From positions 22,276,499 to 22,340,498 of the forward strand of contig CM063107.1 in assembly GCA_031841125.1 (NCBI GenBank): 64,000 nt of DNA. The letters are read 5' to 3'. Positions 11,606 to 22,639 of the stretch are shown here, one piece after another. Origin of the DNA: Acanthococcus lagerstroemiae. Its lineage: Eukaryota; Arthropoda; Insecta; Hemiptera; Eriococcidae. The notes under the pieces are model-generated. The model saw only the letters and a list, made by a program, of their open reading frames with translations. It made no database searches and was not told where the DNA came from. The first letter of the stretch is position 1. Each line of letters starts with the position of its first letter. The position numbers and the translations under genes were made by a program.

Positions 11606-11810
11606 ATAGACCAGGAGAAAATAAGGAAAAAGTAGAAAGAGCAAGAAATGAAAAAACAAAAACTAAACTAAAAATAAAAATCAAAGAAAAAGAAATAATA
11701 AAAATTGGTAGTCTAAATGTAAGATCTCTAAAAAGCAATAAAAGCCTGACGGAGATAGAAGAAGCTATCAATGGAATAAATTGTCGTCATAAGAAGGAAA
11801 GGGGCGAAAA
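11606..11810 (+). mobile_element. LINE endonuclease N-terminus fragment
   Basis: EIIKIGSLNVRSLKSNKSLT (11690-11750), followed by EIEEAINGINC, matches the first strand of LINE apurinic-type endonucleases, which begins with I-x-x-x-N-V-R. It starts right after the A-tract of the preceding LINE and keeps the same orientation, so a 3' end abuts a 5' start. Homology is lost after about 11790. Confidence 0.75.
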
Positions 11811-12384
11811 TAAAAATCACAAAGGGAACAATGCTTTGCTAGCTGTTTGCAAACCCATTTTTTCGCATTAATATTACATAAAGCACCATCCAAATCTTTT
11901 CGTGTCCACTTATTTTGTGATGACATATTCAGAATAACAAATCGCTCGATGAAAAGTCACAACGTGCCTGAAAAAATAACAGCATTGAAATATTTTTGTA
12001 CTATTCTGTCAAAGCGGCGTTATTACCAACATCGATACTTCCGTTTATTTCTCAATATTCAGGTACTCATTCGATGAGATACTCAAAAACTGTTCATAAA
12101 TTCTTGATTCTCATGAAATTTGCAACAAAAAACATTACTTTAATAATTTTTATCGGCAGAATTGAAATTACAACAATTTTCGAAAATTTCGTCAAAATTA
12201 AACTTGGTGTTTTTTTTGGAAATGCATTTCCATTAACATTGAACCATAGATCTCTAAGAAATCATCCGGCCCGCCAAATTTTTTGGCTGTTCTGTATCAA
12301 CTACGATACTAGCATCGACTACAATCACCAACTAGCGCCATCTATCTTCCTTCCTAGAGATCGGAGCCAGTGGCGTAATTACCT
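11811..12384. other. AT-rich spacer without recognised features
   Basis: Nothing with protein-like composition or repeat structure was found. The frames here are phenylalanine-, isoleucine- and lysine-rich, as expected from AT-rich DNA. Confidence 0.45.
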
Positions 12385-12570
12385 GCAGGTACCAAAGGAA
12401 GTAGAGTAATATGGAACTTATATACACGTAAGGATTAAAAGGCTCAGATAATGGATACAAAATGTAAATCTTTCTCAGAAATGAAAACATTAGTACAGGA
12501 GAGAGAAAAGTGGAGAGACCAACCTAATAGTCGAGAGACTGTTGAAGAAAAAACTACATTTGGACGCTGT
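12385..12570 (+). mobile_element. internally deleted LINE fragment
   Basis: Sequence 12398-12450 (agtagagtaatatggaac...) matches the reverse-transcriptase block at 1409-1450 (RVTWNIYKDQ). It passes directly into 12458-12550, which matches the element's 3' end at 2290-2385 (aatgtaaatc, tcagaaatgaaaa, agtcgagaga). About 850 bp present in the 1.0-2.4 kb copy is missing between them. Confidence 0.75.
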
Positions 12571-12821
12571 TAAGCAAAAAGTACTCAAGCGACAAAATCT
12601 GTTGTTTTTTTTTAGAGAGAAAACGTAACATTTAAAAGCCTATGAATAATGCCGTTTACGGACATAGCGGTTACTGATAAGCTTTTTTCAACGTGGATAC
12701 ACATCTTTGTATCGAGGGCCCAATTTTGAAAAATTCTACTTTTACGCTCTTTCCAACGATATACTAATAGCTCATTTTGTCAACAAATGTCGCTTACGTC
12801 CTTTTTACTTAACAGCGTCTA

Positions 12822-12827
12822 TTTATT
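12822..12827 (-). terminator. AATAAA poly(A) signal for the candidate terminal exon
   Basis: On the minus strand AATAAA lies about 80 nt after the stop codon at 12907-12909. That is a normal distance for a short animal 3' untranslated region. AATAAA is common by chance in AT-rich DNA, so it supports the exon call only in combination. Confidence 0.4.
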
Positions 12828-12906
12828 CAGTGCTTCATACATGCCGGTTACAAATAAAGTACTTAGAGATGGATGCATGATAAATGAATTGGTATGGCGA
12901 CGCTGC

Positions 12907-13144
12907 TTATCTACCAAAATAAGAGTCATCGAGCTCTTCAACATCTTCCCCTTTGGGTCGGTGCCGGATTGGACCCTTTGACTGGAAGAGCTCTTTTACT
13001 TCAACTTCTCGATCAGACCGGGTTGTATGTGGGACTGTGATGCCCTGTCGGTACATAACAGTTTTCTGAAGTGACTTTGCTTGGGAGCTTCCGGTTGAGG
13101 CTGATGGTGACGTTTGCACAGCTTCAGCGCTTTCCGCAGTGAGA
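12907..13144 (-). CDS. candidate 3'-terminal exon of an unknown host gene
   Basis: On the minus strand a 78-residue frame begins LTAESAEAVQTSPSASTGSS, contains TTRSDREVEVKELF, and ends GEDVEELDDSYFGR with a stop at 12907-12909. Composition is protein-like: a Ser/Thr-rich linker, then a charged acidic tail. GC content is higher than in the flanks, unlike the random frames nearby. A plausible splice acceptor (ttccttag) immediately precedes it (13145-13152) and an AATAAA signal follows at 12822-12827. The upstream continuation of the frame reads through an ATG microsatellite and does not look coding, which favours splicing there. I do not recognise the protein. Alternatives are a processed pseudogene fragment or part of an unknown transposon gene. 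No upstream exon was identified. Confidence 0.42.
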
Positions 13145-13153
13145 CTAAGGAAT

Positions 13154-13176
13154 ATCATCATCATCATCATCATCAC
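13154..13176 (+). repeat. (ATC)n microsatellite
   Basis: About seven ATC units lie next to the putative splice acceptor of the minus-strand terminal exon. On that strand the tract reads (GAT)n in the place of a polypyrimidine tract, which weakens the acceptor. Confidence 0.9.
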
Positions 13177-13298
13177 GATTTTGCGAACTATCGAGCCCCC
13201 TCCCCTATCGGTGTCTTTGACTCGTGTCAAAATTATTCGCCTCATGGTCAGACTAGTTTCAATGACCATTGTAGTCGCAGCAAAAGTACGAACTATCC

Positions 13299-13481
13299 TC
13301 AAATCGCTATATCGAACGAAATATCGGTTGTTGTCGCATTTTTACTGTCGAATGGGTTTTGCATCCCGCGGTCGCCATTATCGTTTAGAGAAAGTTGGAT
13401 GGCACTGGCTGTGTGATGAGTAAACACTTCGATGATGGTCAATGTAAATATGCGCATAATGCTAAAAACGAACAAACACAT
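13299..13481 (-). CDS. short frame with hydrophobic start, uncertain
   Basis: A 60-residue frame starts MCLFVFSIMRIFTLTIIEVF, which is signal-peptide-like, and continues with a polar tail including LNDNGDRGMQNPFDSKNATT before a stop. The polar half has a coding-like look. An alternative start is the methionine at residue 9. It lies about 150 bp upstream of the candidate terminal exon on the same strand, but I could not find a donor/acceptor pair that joins them in frame. It may be a chance frame. Confidence 0.18.
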   Translation of the reverse strand: MCLFVFSIMRIFTLTIIEVFTHHTASAIQLSLNDNGDRGMQNPFDSKNATTTDISFDIAI

Positions 13482-13499
13482 TACATATTTCAAGTAATT

Positions 13500-14524
13500 A
13501 GTAAACTAAACGATTGAGAAATGTCGTTATACCGACATTATTCAATTTTAACACTTTAGTCATAACGTGGTAAGACGTCCGTTATGGACTTCATTCTCAC
13601 GGCCATCCGTTAGGGACTGACCATTTTCGGTCTTTTGTTTAATCTGGGGATCCAAAATTTATGGTATACGCCTGACGGTCGGTTTATCGATGAATTTCAA
13701 ACAAATGCAGCTATGTGCCGAGTAATTTATGAATTAGTGGCCAATGCTCTCGAAACTCCACAGTAAACATTCGGAGTGCTCGATCTTCTTATCTGAAGAT
13801 GTTAACAAATGTGGGTACATAGAATGGCGACTTTGTACAAACTTTGTATAGTTGTGTAATTGTCGAAGCTCGTGCGCTCTGTTCAGTCATTCATGTATAT
13901 GTATTTTACTGCCTACAGCAGCAGATGCCAAAGCATTCCTATGACTATGCTTATAGTCATCACGCATGAATGAATTGCATATTAGCAGTTCGGCTTCGTT
14001 CAGTGGACATGAACAATTTATGATTTCCCAGGTGCGTATTTGTAGCACGCGTGTCACTTTTGGTACACACAAGTGCACTTCAAATGGCATGCTCAGTTGA
14101 GTCTAAATAATCCAACATAACTGTCAGGCAGAGGCGTTTTTACCGTTAGACAACCTAGTTAGCTGCCTAAGGCGGCAAAATTTTGAATTTTCAGACCAAA
14201 AAAAAAGCAAAAATACAAAACAAAAAAATGAAGGAAAAAAGGAATGAGAAAAGTAGAAAAATGGAGAAGGGATAAAATAGAAGAAGTAACTACGCCATTT
14301 GAAAGATTTCTGTCGTATACGTTTTCCTATTGAAAAATGCTTTGCAAAAATCTCCTAGTCAGCTTATCGAGAAAGTATCTATTGCAGCGGCATTTTTGGT
14401 CCATTTTTTATTGAAACAATAGTCATCCTCTAAATTATCAAAGCGTACGAAATTTTTATCAACCGGACGACCGAGAACTGATACCACGAAAACGCACTAC
14501 GTAAATCTGTAATTATAATTCTTG
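13500..14524. other. no gene recognised
   Basis: Block 13560-13760 has normal CpG content and a single-copy appearance. From about 14130 the sequence resembles worn repeats (A-rich tracts at 14200-14280). No element boundaries or domains are seen. Confidence 0.4.
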
Positions 14525-15180
14525 TTTCATGGAATATAAGTACTTAGGACAAACTGTATATCTTTCAAAAACAGAAGTGATAAGGAAATTAAAATTCGTA
14601 TAAATAACTCATGGAAAGCATTTTGGGCACGAAAACATATTTTTAAAAGCAACATGAAAATTAAAACAAAAGCAAAAATCTTAAGTCCTTGTGTGCTCTC
14701 AGTGGCAACATATGGGGCCCAAACGTGGCCAATAGCTAAAAGATATTTAAAGAAGTTAAGAGTTATGCAAAATGCAATGTTTCGGAGCATCCTAAAAATC
14801 AAACTAAAAGACAAAATTAGGCTTCTGGACATCAAAGAAAGAATTAATGTAAAGGATTTTGGCAAATAATCAGAAAATTAAAATGGAAATATATGCGGGG
14901 CACCTGATGAGGGAAAAGAACTTCAAATGGCATAAGACTGCAACCGATTGGATCCCATATGATCATAAACGTGCAAGGGGACGACCGATGCTACGCTGGA
15001 GAGACGACTTTAAGGAGCTGGGGAGAAGATGGATAAGACTGACGAGAGACCGTGACATATGCAGAGAGATGGTGGAGACCCATGCCCTCAAATGGGCGGG
15101 GTAGCTGGCATGGCCCACCTACCCAAGGTTACATTATTATTATTCATGATTTATTTCAGTCCTTTTTCCATTATTTTTCT
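14525..15180 (+). mobile_element. LINE reverse transcriptase C-terminus and 3' end
   Basis: The frame reads MEYKYLGQTVYLSKTEV (from 14529), then SWKAFWARKHIF, ILSPCVLSVATYGAQTWPIA (about 14688-14735) and KLRVMQNAMFRSIL, with a frameshift near 14870. It continues YAGHLMREKNFKWHKTATDW and RARGRPMLRWRDDFKELGRR, ending AGHLM...HALKWAG* at 15104. These are the thumb and C-terminal blocks of the same broad LINE type as at 10.4-11.6 kb. An (ATT)n-like tail follows at about 15133-15145. The copy has one frameshift and few stops, so it is moderately young. Confidence 0.9.
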
Positions 15181-15363
15181 CTGTAATTTGTTACACAAAA
15201 TTTTGTCATGATGTATGCCTATTCTTTATTCAGCATTATATATTATCAATCATAATAAGTAAATTCAAACTAATGATTATTTTCTTGACAACGAAGTGAA
15301 TTTAAGTCCGTAATTTGGTCTAAAGAGTATTAGCACATTAGCAGCCTAGTTAATAATTACCTG

Positions 15364-15546
15364 TCTAGGGCTGTATCGATGGGGGGGGGGATTCACACCT
15401 CTCCATTGGCTAAAAACAAAAACACGAAAAAACAATGGGTTGACGCGGAGAGATGAGTAGATCTGTGGCCGAACCCTCTCTCCCACCAAGAAAAAAATTT
15501 CCTTTAATCGCAACCCTCCTTACTTAAATCCTGGGTACGGCCCTGC
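15364..15546. mobile_element. possible short element with GGGCYGTAYC-type ends
   Basis: AGGGCTGTATCGATGG (15367-15382) and CCTGGGTACGGCCCTG (15530-15545) are imperfect inverted ends around about 180 bp containing a G-run. Similar 'cgtacccagg' or 'cgtatccagg' ends recur near 49113 and 49209. Target-site duplication was not confirmed. Confidence 0.35.
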
Positions 15547-17931
15547 ACTTGGCCATTATAAATCGGGCGCACTTATGATTCCAGGTGCTCCTACAATGTA
15601 TTTCTAATCAAATGGGGCGGCAGATTTTATACTGCCTAGACCACCTTCTTTCCTTAATACGCCTCTGCTGTCAGGACTTGACCTACCTGATGAATGAAAT
15701 TAGCTATACCCCCTAGAATTGTTCTATGCCACATAAAAATAATGTGGTCCAAGTTTAAGGGCCATCGGACTACTTTAATTCGACCTCTTATAGGAATGAA
15801 GCTTAGCATGCAACTTACATCAGGGGTTTGGGTTATTTCAGTAAAATTTGAATACTGAAAATAGCAAATAGAAAAATAGCTAGGGGTGCTATTTTTGTTC
15901 AAAATAACATCACTTTAGACCCCCTCTCTCTTACAGTGAGACACAAAAATGAGGAAGGAGGGTAAGTAAAAATGAAATTCGAAAGGCTGATTTATGATTT
16001 TTTGAGGTCACTGAATTCGATTTCGCGAGCAATCTTTGGACCCGCCCCCCCTGGTGCCACCAAATGAAGTCATTATTTGGAGATCGTATTCAATTAATAG
16101 CTTTTGAAACTCTTTGAAATAATTTTAAGCAAAGATGATACTCGTAGTTCTTTTTTTCCCCTCTCAGTATTTAGTTTTTACCGAAATTATCCGAACACCT
16201 CATGTAAATTACGTGTTAAACTTCACCCCTCTTGGGAGTCGAGTTAAAATTATTCGATGACCCTCAAACATGGTACATATGTTTTTACGTGGTGTAGAAC
16301 AATTCCTGGTGCGCCACAAAAGTAACTCCAGGGCTACCCTAATGACTCCTAAAATAGATTCATATTAATAAACTGAAAATCTGACCCACACACTTTGAAA
16401 AAAGTTTTGAAATTATGAAATCACGCGAGTTGGAAAAAATGTGACTTTTAAGCCACAAAGAACGTAACTTTTAAACAACAATGATTAAATTGTTTGCCAC
16501 ATCTAATAAATATTGAACCTGAGAAGGGCAGATTCCTAAAGAAGTCTTAATCGCTTTTCAAAAATAAAAATTTCACTTCTGTTGACTTATGAATAATGTA
16601 AGACAGTAAGATATCTATTTTACTTGCCATTTTAATTAAGAAAACGAGTGTTTTTATTTAGGTTTAAAGTGAATTTTTTTTTTAAATTCTAGTCAAAATG
16701 TTTGCTATATGCCACCCCCTCCAAAAAAATTTCTAGCTATGAGTTTGCGAAGTTATAACTTTGATAGCCTGTTTAAGAAATTTTGCCCAAATTTCTACAT
16801 AATTTCGTTGATTTGTTCGTTTTTTCTGGAATATCTGGAAAGTTTTCACTGAGGAACTCGATTGGGTATCGATTTTTTCATAGAGAAAAATATGATTCTA
16901 AATTCTTCTCTAAAATCTCAAAAGGTAACATAATTTAAAATTTCTTGTAAAAGATAACGTAACAATCCAAAACCTCTTATGAAGATAACACATTCCAAAA
17001 TTTCTCATAAAGATATGACGAAACTTCAATTAACAATCGTCTATAGTAAAAAAGAAAAAAAAAATTCCTCGAAAATATTGACTAGTCAACTCATCAAAGT
17101 AAGAACACTAAGAAAATTATGTCAAGAGGGTAAGAGAGCCCTCTACCGTATCTGAAGATCTGAACCCACAAGCTTGTCTCCTTTTTTGGGCTGTTCAAGT
17201 ACTTTATAAATTTGAATCAGTGAAAATAATGGAGCTCGACTCGATTGATACGCATGAAAATACCTGGTACAGAACGTACAGATCAGTTAAAGAAATTGAA
17301 ATAATTTTTTAAAAAAGTGTCCCTTTCCGATTATATTTCCATTAGCTTTATCTTGAATTCTGAGGAATTTGAAATGAAGAAATTTTCTGTATGTTGAGGG
17401 AGAGAAGAATCACGATTTCGTTTTCGTATGTTAAAAACAAGAAAAAAGTTCTCATTAGGTCAGCAGGACCGTAGAGTTAGCAAGTTTTCTTCAGAGCGGA
17501 GAGAGGAAGGAGTTTAGACAGCAAAAATGCCGACCAAAAGTATAAAATTTTTTGTCGCAAAATAAGAACGGTGTCGGTCTTTTAAACAGTATTGAAAGGT
17601 ACCCCCTCCCCCGGGGCGGCCTTATTGTATTTCAATCAGAACAGTCAGAAATGGAAAGAAAACAGCTGTACAATACTCCGTATAATTGCTTTAGTGTTGA
17701 AGGGCATAAGAGTTGCATAGAATAGCGCCGTAACTCACACTTGAAACTTATTACATTCGAATTTTTTGCCCTGGGGCAATCTGTTGTTGTGTTCAAAACA
17801 GAAGGGAGAGGAGTAGTCCGACTTTCCTCCTCGTGACTGTATTGTATAATAAGATCCTCACCCCGTTCCCAAAAAAGGTTATTGTGAATTGATTCGAGTC
17901 CTCCTTTCTGGCATTTTTCTGCGTAGGTATG
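15547..17931. other. no gene recognised
   Basis: AT-rich DNA with short C- and G-runs and no domain, tandem array or inverted ends that I could detect. Fragments such as 'gaccccctctctctta' and 'acccgccccccctggtgcc' resemble worn transposon interiors. Confidence 0.4.
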
Positions 17932-18239
17932 CTACAGGATGTTTTCTGGCATTATTTTACGAGCGAAGGCTACATAGCAAGGATTATCCACATTTTTCAC
18001 ATCGTACGTGATTTCGTAATCGCCTTCCCCCTTTAGGGAAATAAGTACTCTGATTTTCAAATTAATGTCTGGAATGAATTCAATGGCCTTCAGAAGTTGA
18101 AATAAATCTATACTGTGTACGTTGATTATTTCAATATGTATCGCTCTCCTTTTAGCTATCCACAATATCCTGTAGTTGGACAGAATTGTATCAAAGAGAA
18201 ATGAATAAATGGAAATGCGAACGAATTTGTCATTTGTGA
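17932..18239 (-). CDS. possible protein-coding fragment or exon, unrecognised
   Basis: The minus-strand frame is open for about 102 codons from a stop at 18237-18239 to the TAG at 17932-17934. It lacks an ATG near its start. The sequence reads like protein: HIEIINVHSIDLFQLLKAIE, FIPDINLKIRVLISLKGEGD, then YEITYDVKNVDNPCYVAFAR and the end KIMPENIL. It has balanced charges and few low-complexity runs. It could be an exon ending in a stop or a decayed gene fragment. No flanking splice tract is convincing. Frames of this length do arise by chance in 64 kb of AT-rich DNA. Confidence 0.28.
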
Positions 18240-20018
18240 ACTATGCCATCACTGATGAAACCCGGCTCCTTTCTACCGGTCACATAAAATTTCATTTTAT
18301 GATGTATATTTCTGGTGTTGATACGGGCTAAGAAAAATGAAATTGGATGTAAAAGTCAAAACTCAGTGTATTTTCCCACAAGAAGGGAGGGGACTTGCGG
18401 CATGTGGTCTCCTTATCCAATCGAGCTTCAAATTACTAAGGATGTTCTTTTATTTATTTGAAACCAATCTGAGGGGAGGGGTCGCGTCTTGGAAATTCCT
18501 ATGTTCGAAAATAAGGACCACCCAGATAGGACTCTCTTCCAGATGCCACAGTTGTCATGTTGGAGAAATTTTTAGATTTGAAAACGCAATCGGGGAAAAA
18601 CGAGTATTTTATCAAATAAAAACGTCCACACATTTTTATATCGAAACTAGAGACCCTCTGTCTTACCCCAAATTTTTCTAAAGATACCACATTGCTCTCA
18701 TGAAGTTCTGATGATTTGAAAACACAATAGTGAGGAAAAAACAGTATTAGGTAATAACACAAATATTTATTTTATTTTTTTCATCAAGCGTTGAGCTTTC
18801 AATTGTCTTCCTAAAATGTCGCAATTTCGGGAAAACAACGGTCGACCAAGTACTTTTATTTTTTTCCTTTATATATATATATCCCCCCCCCCACACGTAC
18901 TCCAAATCTTTAGCATCATCGATGTGCAAAGTTGACAAAATTAAGAATTGGATTCTAACCCCTCTTGCTCACACCTCAGGGAAATTGCTACAGTATTTAC
19001 AAGCCAATGAGGGAACCAGGAATGTAGACTTTTTGACCTACAAACACTGTTTTTTTTAAATTCCTTATTTGAGATTATAGAACCCAACAATTTTCGATTG
19101 CCAAAAATGATGCAAGCATACACTTTGAAAGGTCTGATGAAGTAAAGAATTTCTCGTATTCGTCGTATGCCGTCAGTTAATTGCATTTTGTATGTTTCAC
19201 ATATTTTTCCTGTTATACAAAAACCAACGTATCCTACGTCGCTGAAATAGAATATTTAAGGAACATTTTCATTGCAAGGCCAAGGACAATAAAATTGAAT
19301 CTGTGTTATGAAGGTCCCCAAACCTCAAAAAAGTAGATGAGCAAACTGGTGAAAAAATGTGAAACTTTCAGTTCCGCAGTCCGATTCCTGCATACCCAAT
19401 ACATTTATATGCAGTTTGCTTCATAAGTGCGTAATTTTGAAGACACTGGAGGCGCTAACGTTGTGTAATTGTTTGAAATAATTTGATTTTACTTGATGAT
19501 CGTTTCCCATGCGTAAATTAACCTTTGACTCAAAAGAGTATCAAAGTGTCTGTTTAAGATTGTTGCGCTTCTTAATTTCGCCTTCCTTCTATTAGTTTCG
19601 TTAATTTTCCTATTATCTTGGTTCAAAAATTCCTGGCCTCAATATGTTTGAGCCATCCAGATATCACCGTCAAACACGTGCTTTTCGAATATGTAAAATA
19701 TTTGTCTCATCGAAATATTTAAGTACATTAGCAATTAAATAACGTAAATTTTCTATCCGTAACAAATATCCCTAGCCCAGTACAGTACCTACAAAATACC
19801 AAACTAATAGAATTCATATTAACTTAATTATAAGATGGATATAGGTGTCAGATATTAAGTTTTCAAACATAGATGAAAGAAAAGAAAGGTTAGATTACAG
19901 TCTTACATTATGGGCAGGTATAACGGATGATATATTCTGAAATTTCCCAAATAACTTTTTTATTATGTAAGAAGGCTAAATAAGCCTTAAGAATCACAAA
20001 AATATTGTATTTCTATTT
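18240..20018. other. no gene recognised
   Basis: AT-rich DNA with a TA/C microsatellite at 18867-18892. No elements or domains identified. Block 19400-19860 has the single-copy look seen elsewhere between repeats. Confidence 0.4.
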
Positions 20019-20327
20019 TTACTGAATTTCAGGACTGAGCATTAAGCGACTTAATATTTCCATCGGGAAAACCATCAATTCAACATTTTCGAGAATAAAT
20101 TTTCTACGTTTAAAAGTTTCCACGAGAAATTTATTGGATAAATTTATAACTTGAGAGTGAAAATTCGACGCATTCGATAATATTTTAATTTGTTGAAATT
20201 CTGCGCTGACAATTAAGAAGAAATTATACGACCTAACGAATTCAAATTTTTTAATGCAAACAGCCAGGCACGTCATTCTCACTGAATTTTTCACGCTGAC
20301 TCTGATGTCAGAATTTTATTTTACTTG
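20019..20327 (-). CDS. weak coding-like frame, unrecognised
   Basis: The minus-strand frame is open for roughly 100 codons and ends LSRLMLSPEIQ*. The middle reads YNFFLIVSAEFQQIKILSNA and FLVETFKRRKFILENVEL. It is strongly AT-biased at all codon positions, so chance is a real possibility. It lies 1.8 kb upstream of the fragment at 17932-18239 on the same strand. Whether the two belong together cannot be told from sequence alone. Confidence 0.18.
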
Positions 20328-20689
20328 TTACTCGAATAATTTCTCATTGCGTTCAAGGATGTAAGTGTATGGGTGTCATTTCCAGCAAATATATGTATTT
20401 TGAATATAAGAATCTCTTATATTCCTGACGTCAATGGCGGATCCAAAAAGCAATCCCGGGAACTGCTTTTTAAAATGTGTAAAATTGGATAGCCCTCCTT
20501 TCGAGTATATAAATCTTTTTTATGCCTCTGAAATGTTAATTAAGTGAATACATGAACGAAGAATACTTAATTTTGAACAAATCATGCAGCTGACTATTTT
20601 CTCGTTGATCTGGGAAATGATCTTCTAATGTATGCGTTATTAAATATTTCTTCGTGAATTCTCGGTCGAAGAAGAACTTTTGGAGATTA

Positions 20690-20960
20690 ATACAAATGTA
20701 AGATTATGATCTAAAAAAAAACATTAGATTTTTGATCTGAATGATTGTGACCTTTTTCTTATTTCTAAAATTATCTACGATCATAATCTAAGACCAAAAT
20801 GATGGCCAAAGTCGAAAAAATGACAAGATTTTTTATGATCTAAGATCTTTTCTTTCTTCGAAATAATCTTTTTAAATCTGAATTCAGGATCTTTTCAATT
20901 TTTTGAATTATCTGAAAATTTTGATCCGAGATCCTTGGATTTATGATCTTGCTTATCTAT
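20690..20960. repeat. degenerate GATCT/AGATC-rich tract
   Basis: GATC-containing words (gatcta, gatctga, gatctaagatc, ggatctt) recur about every 15-30 bp in both orientations. It looks like a worn short-period repeat. A related style of tract (GATCGATT) lies at 25880-26350. Confidence 0.5.
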
Positions 20961-21229
20961 ATTGTCGGTGAAGTACGTATCCAATGTCACGAGTGTGACA
21001 CATGGATCATTTGCTTGTCGCAGAGTATCATGAAGTTCCTCTTCCCCCTCCCCCCCCCACATTGTCAAAATATAGTTTAATAACTCGTAAAGTGTATCCT
21101 AATTAATTATTATGTCCTCTCTTATCACCATGGAATTCTCTCACTTCTTCTTACATTATATACTTTCAGAAAATTTTCCGGTATGACTTCAAATTGGCAA
21201 AAATTTGTTTCAGAGCATTTCTAGCTTTG

Positions 21230-21370
21230 CATGGGTTTTAAGACTCATCAAAATTCTTTGAGATTTCCTACAGGCTCTCTATGATACTTTTAAGACTGTT
21301 TCAGAGCTGTCCAAGACTGTTTCAGAGCTGTCCAAGACTGTTTCAGACTTGTTTAAGACCATCTGTGAAG
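21230..21370 (+). repeat. AAGACT-type repeat arm (forward) with 21-bp tandem
   Basis: A 21-bp unit tcagagctgtccaagactgtt is repeated at 21301-21321 and 21322-21342, flanked by partial units. The surrounding sequence carries further 'aagact' and 'ttaagacc' words. The same word family in the opposite orientation fills 21768-22585. Confidence 0.7.
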
Positions 21371-21767
21371 CTCAGGGCCAGTGCGACGGAGGGGGCTGTC
21401 ATCTTGGCAGAATTTCGCTCAATTCGGCAACATTTTTGAAACTGAAATTTCTTTTATACAGCCCGATTTCACAATGAAGAATTGAAAAAATTCGACAAGT
21501 CGGAAGTTTTTTTTTTTCGCTGTCACGGATCACTGGGCATCTCAGTTGGGAATTTTCAGTTAGGAAGTTAAAAAAATCTAAAATAGAAAATGTGATGTTT
21601 TTTATTTTTTTTATTTATTTATTTATTTTTTTGCTTCGACGGTTCACAAAGTCGGAAAAATGTGACTAAAATTTCTATTTAGCAATTCGGCATTTTTATA
21701 ATCTCTCTCCTCCCGTCCCCAAGTAAAAGTTGCTCAAACCGGCCCTGGTGAAGCTTTCTGGACTAGT

Positions 21768-22585
21768 TTGCGATTAATCCAAGCTCTACGGATACTTGTG
21801 CAAATACTGTTAGAAAATCGCCTGAAAACTAAAAAACATCGAAAAGTCTTCAACAAGACTGAAAAAACCTTAAAAAGTCTGAAGAATGTTTCACACGACT
21901 GGATGAGTCTTGAAGAATCAAATAATTCTGAAAGAGCGTCTCGAGAGTCTCAATCAAGTATAGAATAGTCTTGAGAAAATCTTAATTAATTCTGAATTTG
22001 TTTAGAGCAAGCTCAGAAACATGTTTGGAAAAGACCTGGAGAAATCTCGAAGAGTCCTAAAAAAATTTAGAGAAGTCTTAAAGAAGTTTAAAGTATTAAT
22101 TACTTTTTAAAATCCTTGGGTAGCCTCACGAAGTACAAATCCAGTCTAGAAAGTAGACTTACTACGAGTCCGAAATAGCCGAGAGGTAGTCCAAAACATG
22201 TCTGTGAGAGACTTAAAAGAAGCCTTGCAGTCTGGAATAGCCTGCAGAGTCTCAGTGAATCCCAAACCCATCTGCATAAATCTCCAAAAGTCTAAAATTA
22301 GTATAAAGAGTCTCGGACAGGTAATACATAAACAGTTCATGAACATAATATACTTCAACAAATCTAAGAGATGTCTTGAAAACGTCGAGAAATCTCAAAC
22401 AAAAAAAATCCTGAAGTTCTTAGAAAAATTTCAATCAAGTCTGGAATAGTTTTGTTCTAGTCCGGAAGAGTCTTAAGGACTCGTCAAAATGTCTTGAAAA
22501 ATTTTGAAGAATCTAGAGTTTGGCTCCAACCTTCTAGACGTATCCTGAAACAAGCCTGGAGTAGTCTTAAAAATTTAACCTGTGA
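21768..22585 (-). repeat. AGTCTT-type degenerate repeat arm (reverse)
   Basis: Words such as aagtctt, gagtcttgaag, agtctgaaga and aatagtcttgag recur every 12-30 bp. A phrase like tcaatcaagtctggaatag appears at 22430-22448, 21950-21968 and, in the distant block at 61.6 kb, 61643-61661. Orientation is opposite to the 21230-21370 arm. No coding content. Confidence 0.65.
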
Positions 22586-22639
22586 AAAAGTTTGCATTTT
22601 GGTGGTGGCTCACATCTGGGCCCCGTAGGTCAGGACAGG

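Noticed and set aside
11374..11871. 165-codon frame crossing the LINE junction
   Set aside because: It reads the upstream LINE out of frame, then crosses the A-tract into another LINE's endonuclease start. A chance frame.
13139..13423. Plus-strand frame with poly-isoleucine through the (ATC)n tract
   Set aside because: Driven by the microsatellite and antisense to a better candidate exon.
14881..14910. Second hammerhead-like CTGATGA (cacctgatgagggaaaag)
   Set aside because: No stem II between CTGATGA and GAAA and no closing stem I. It is coding sequence of a LINE.
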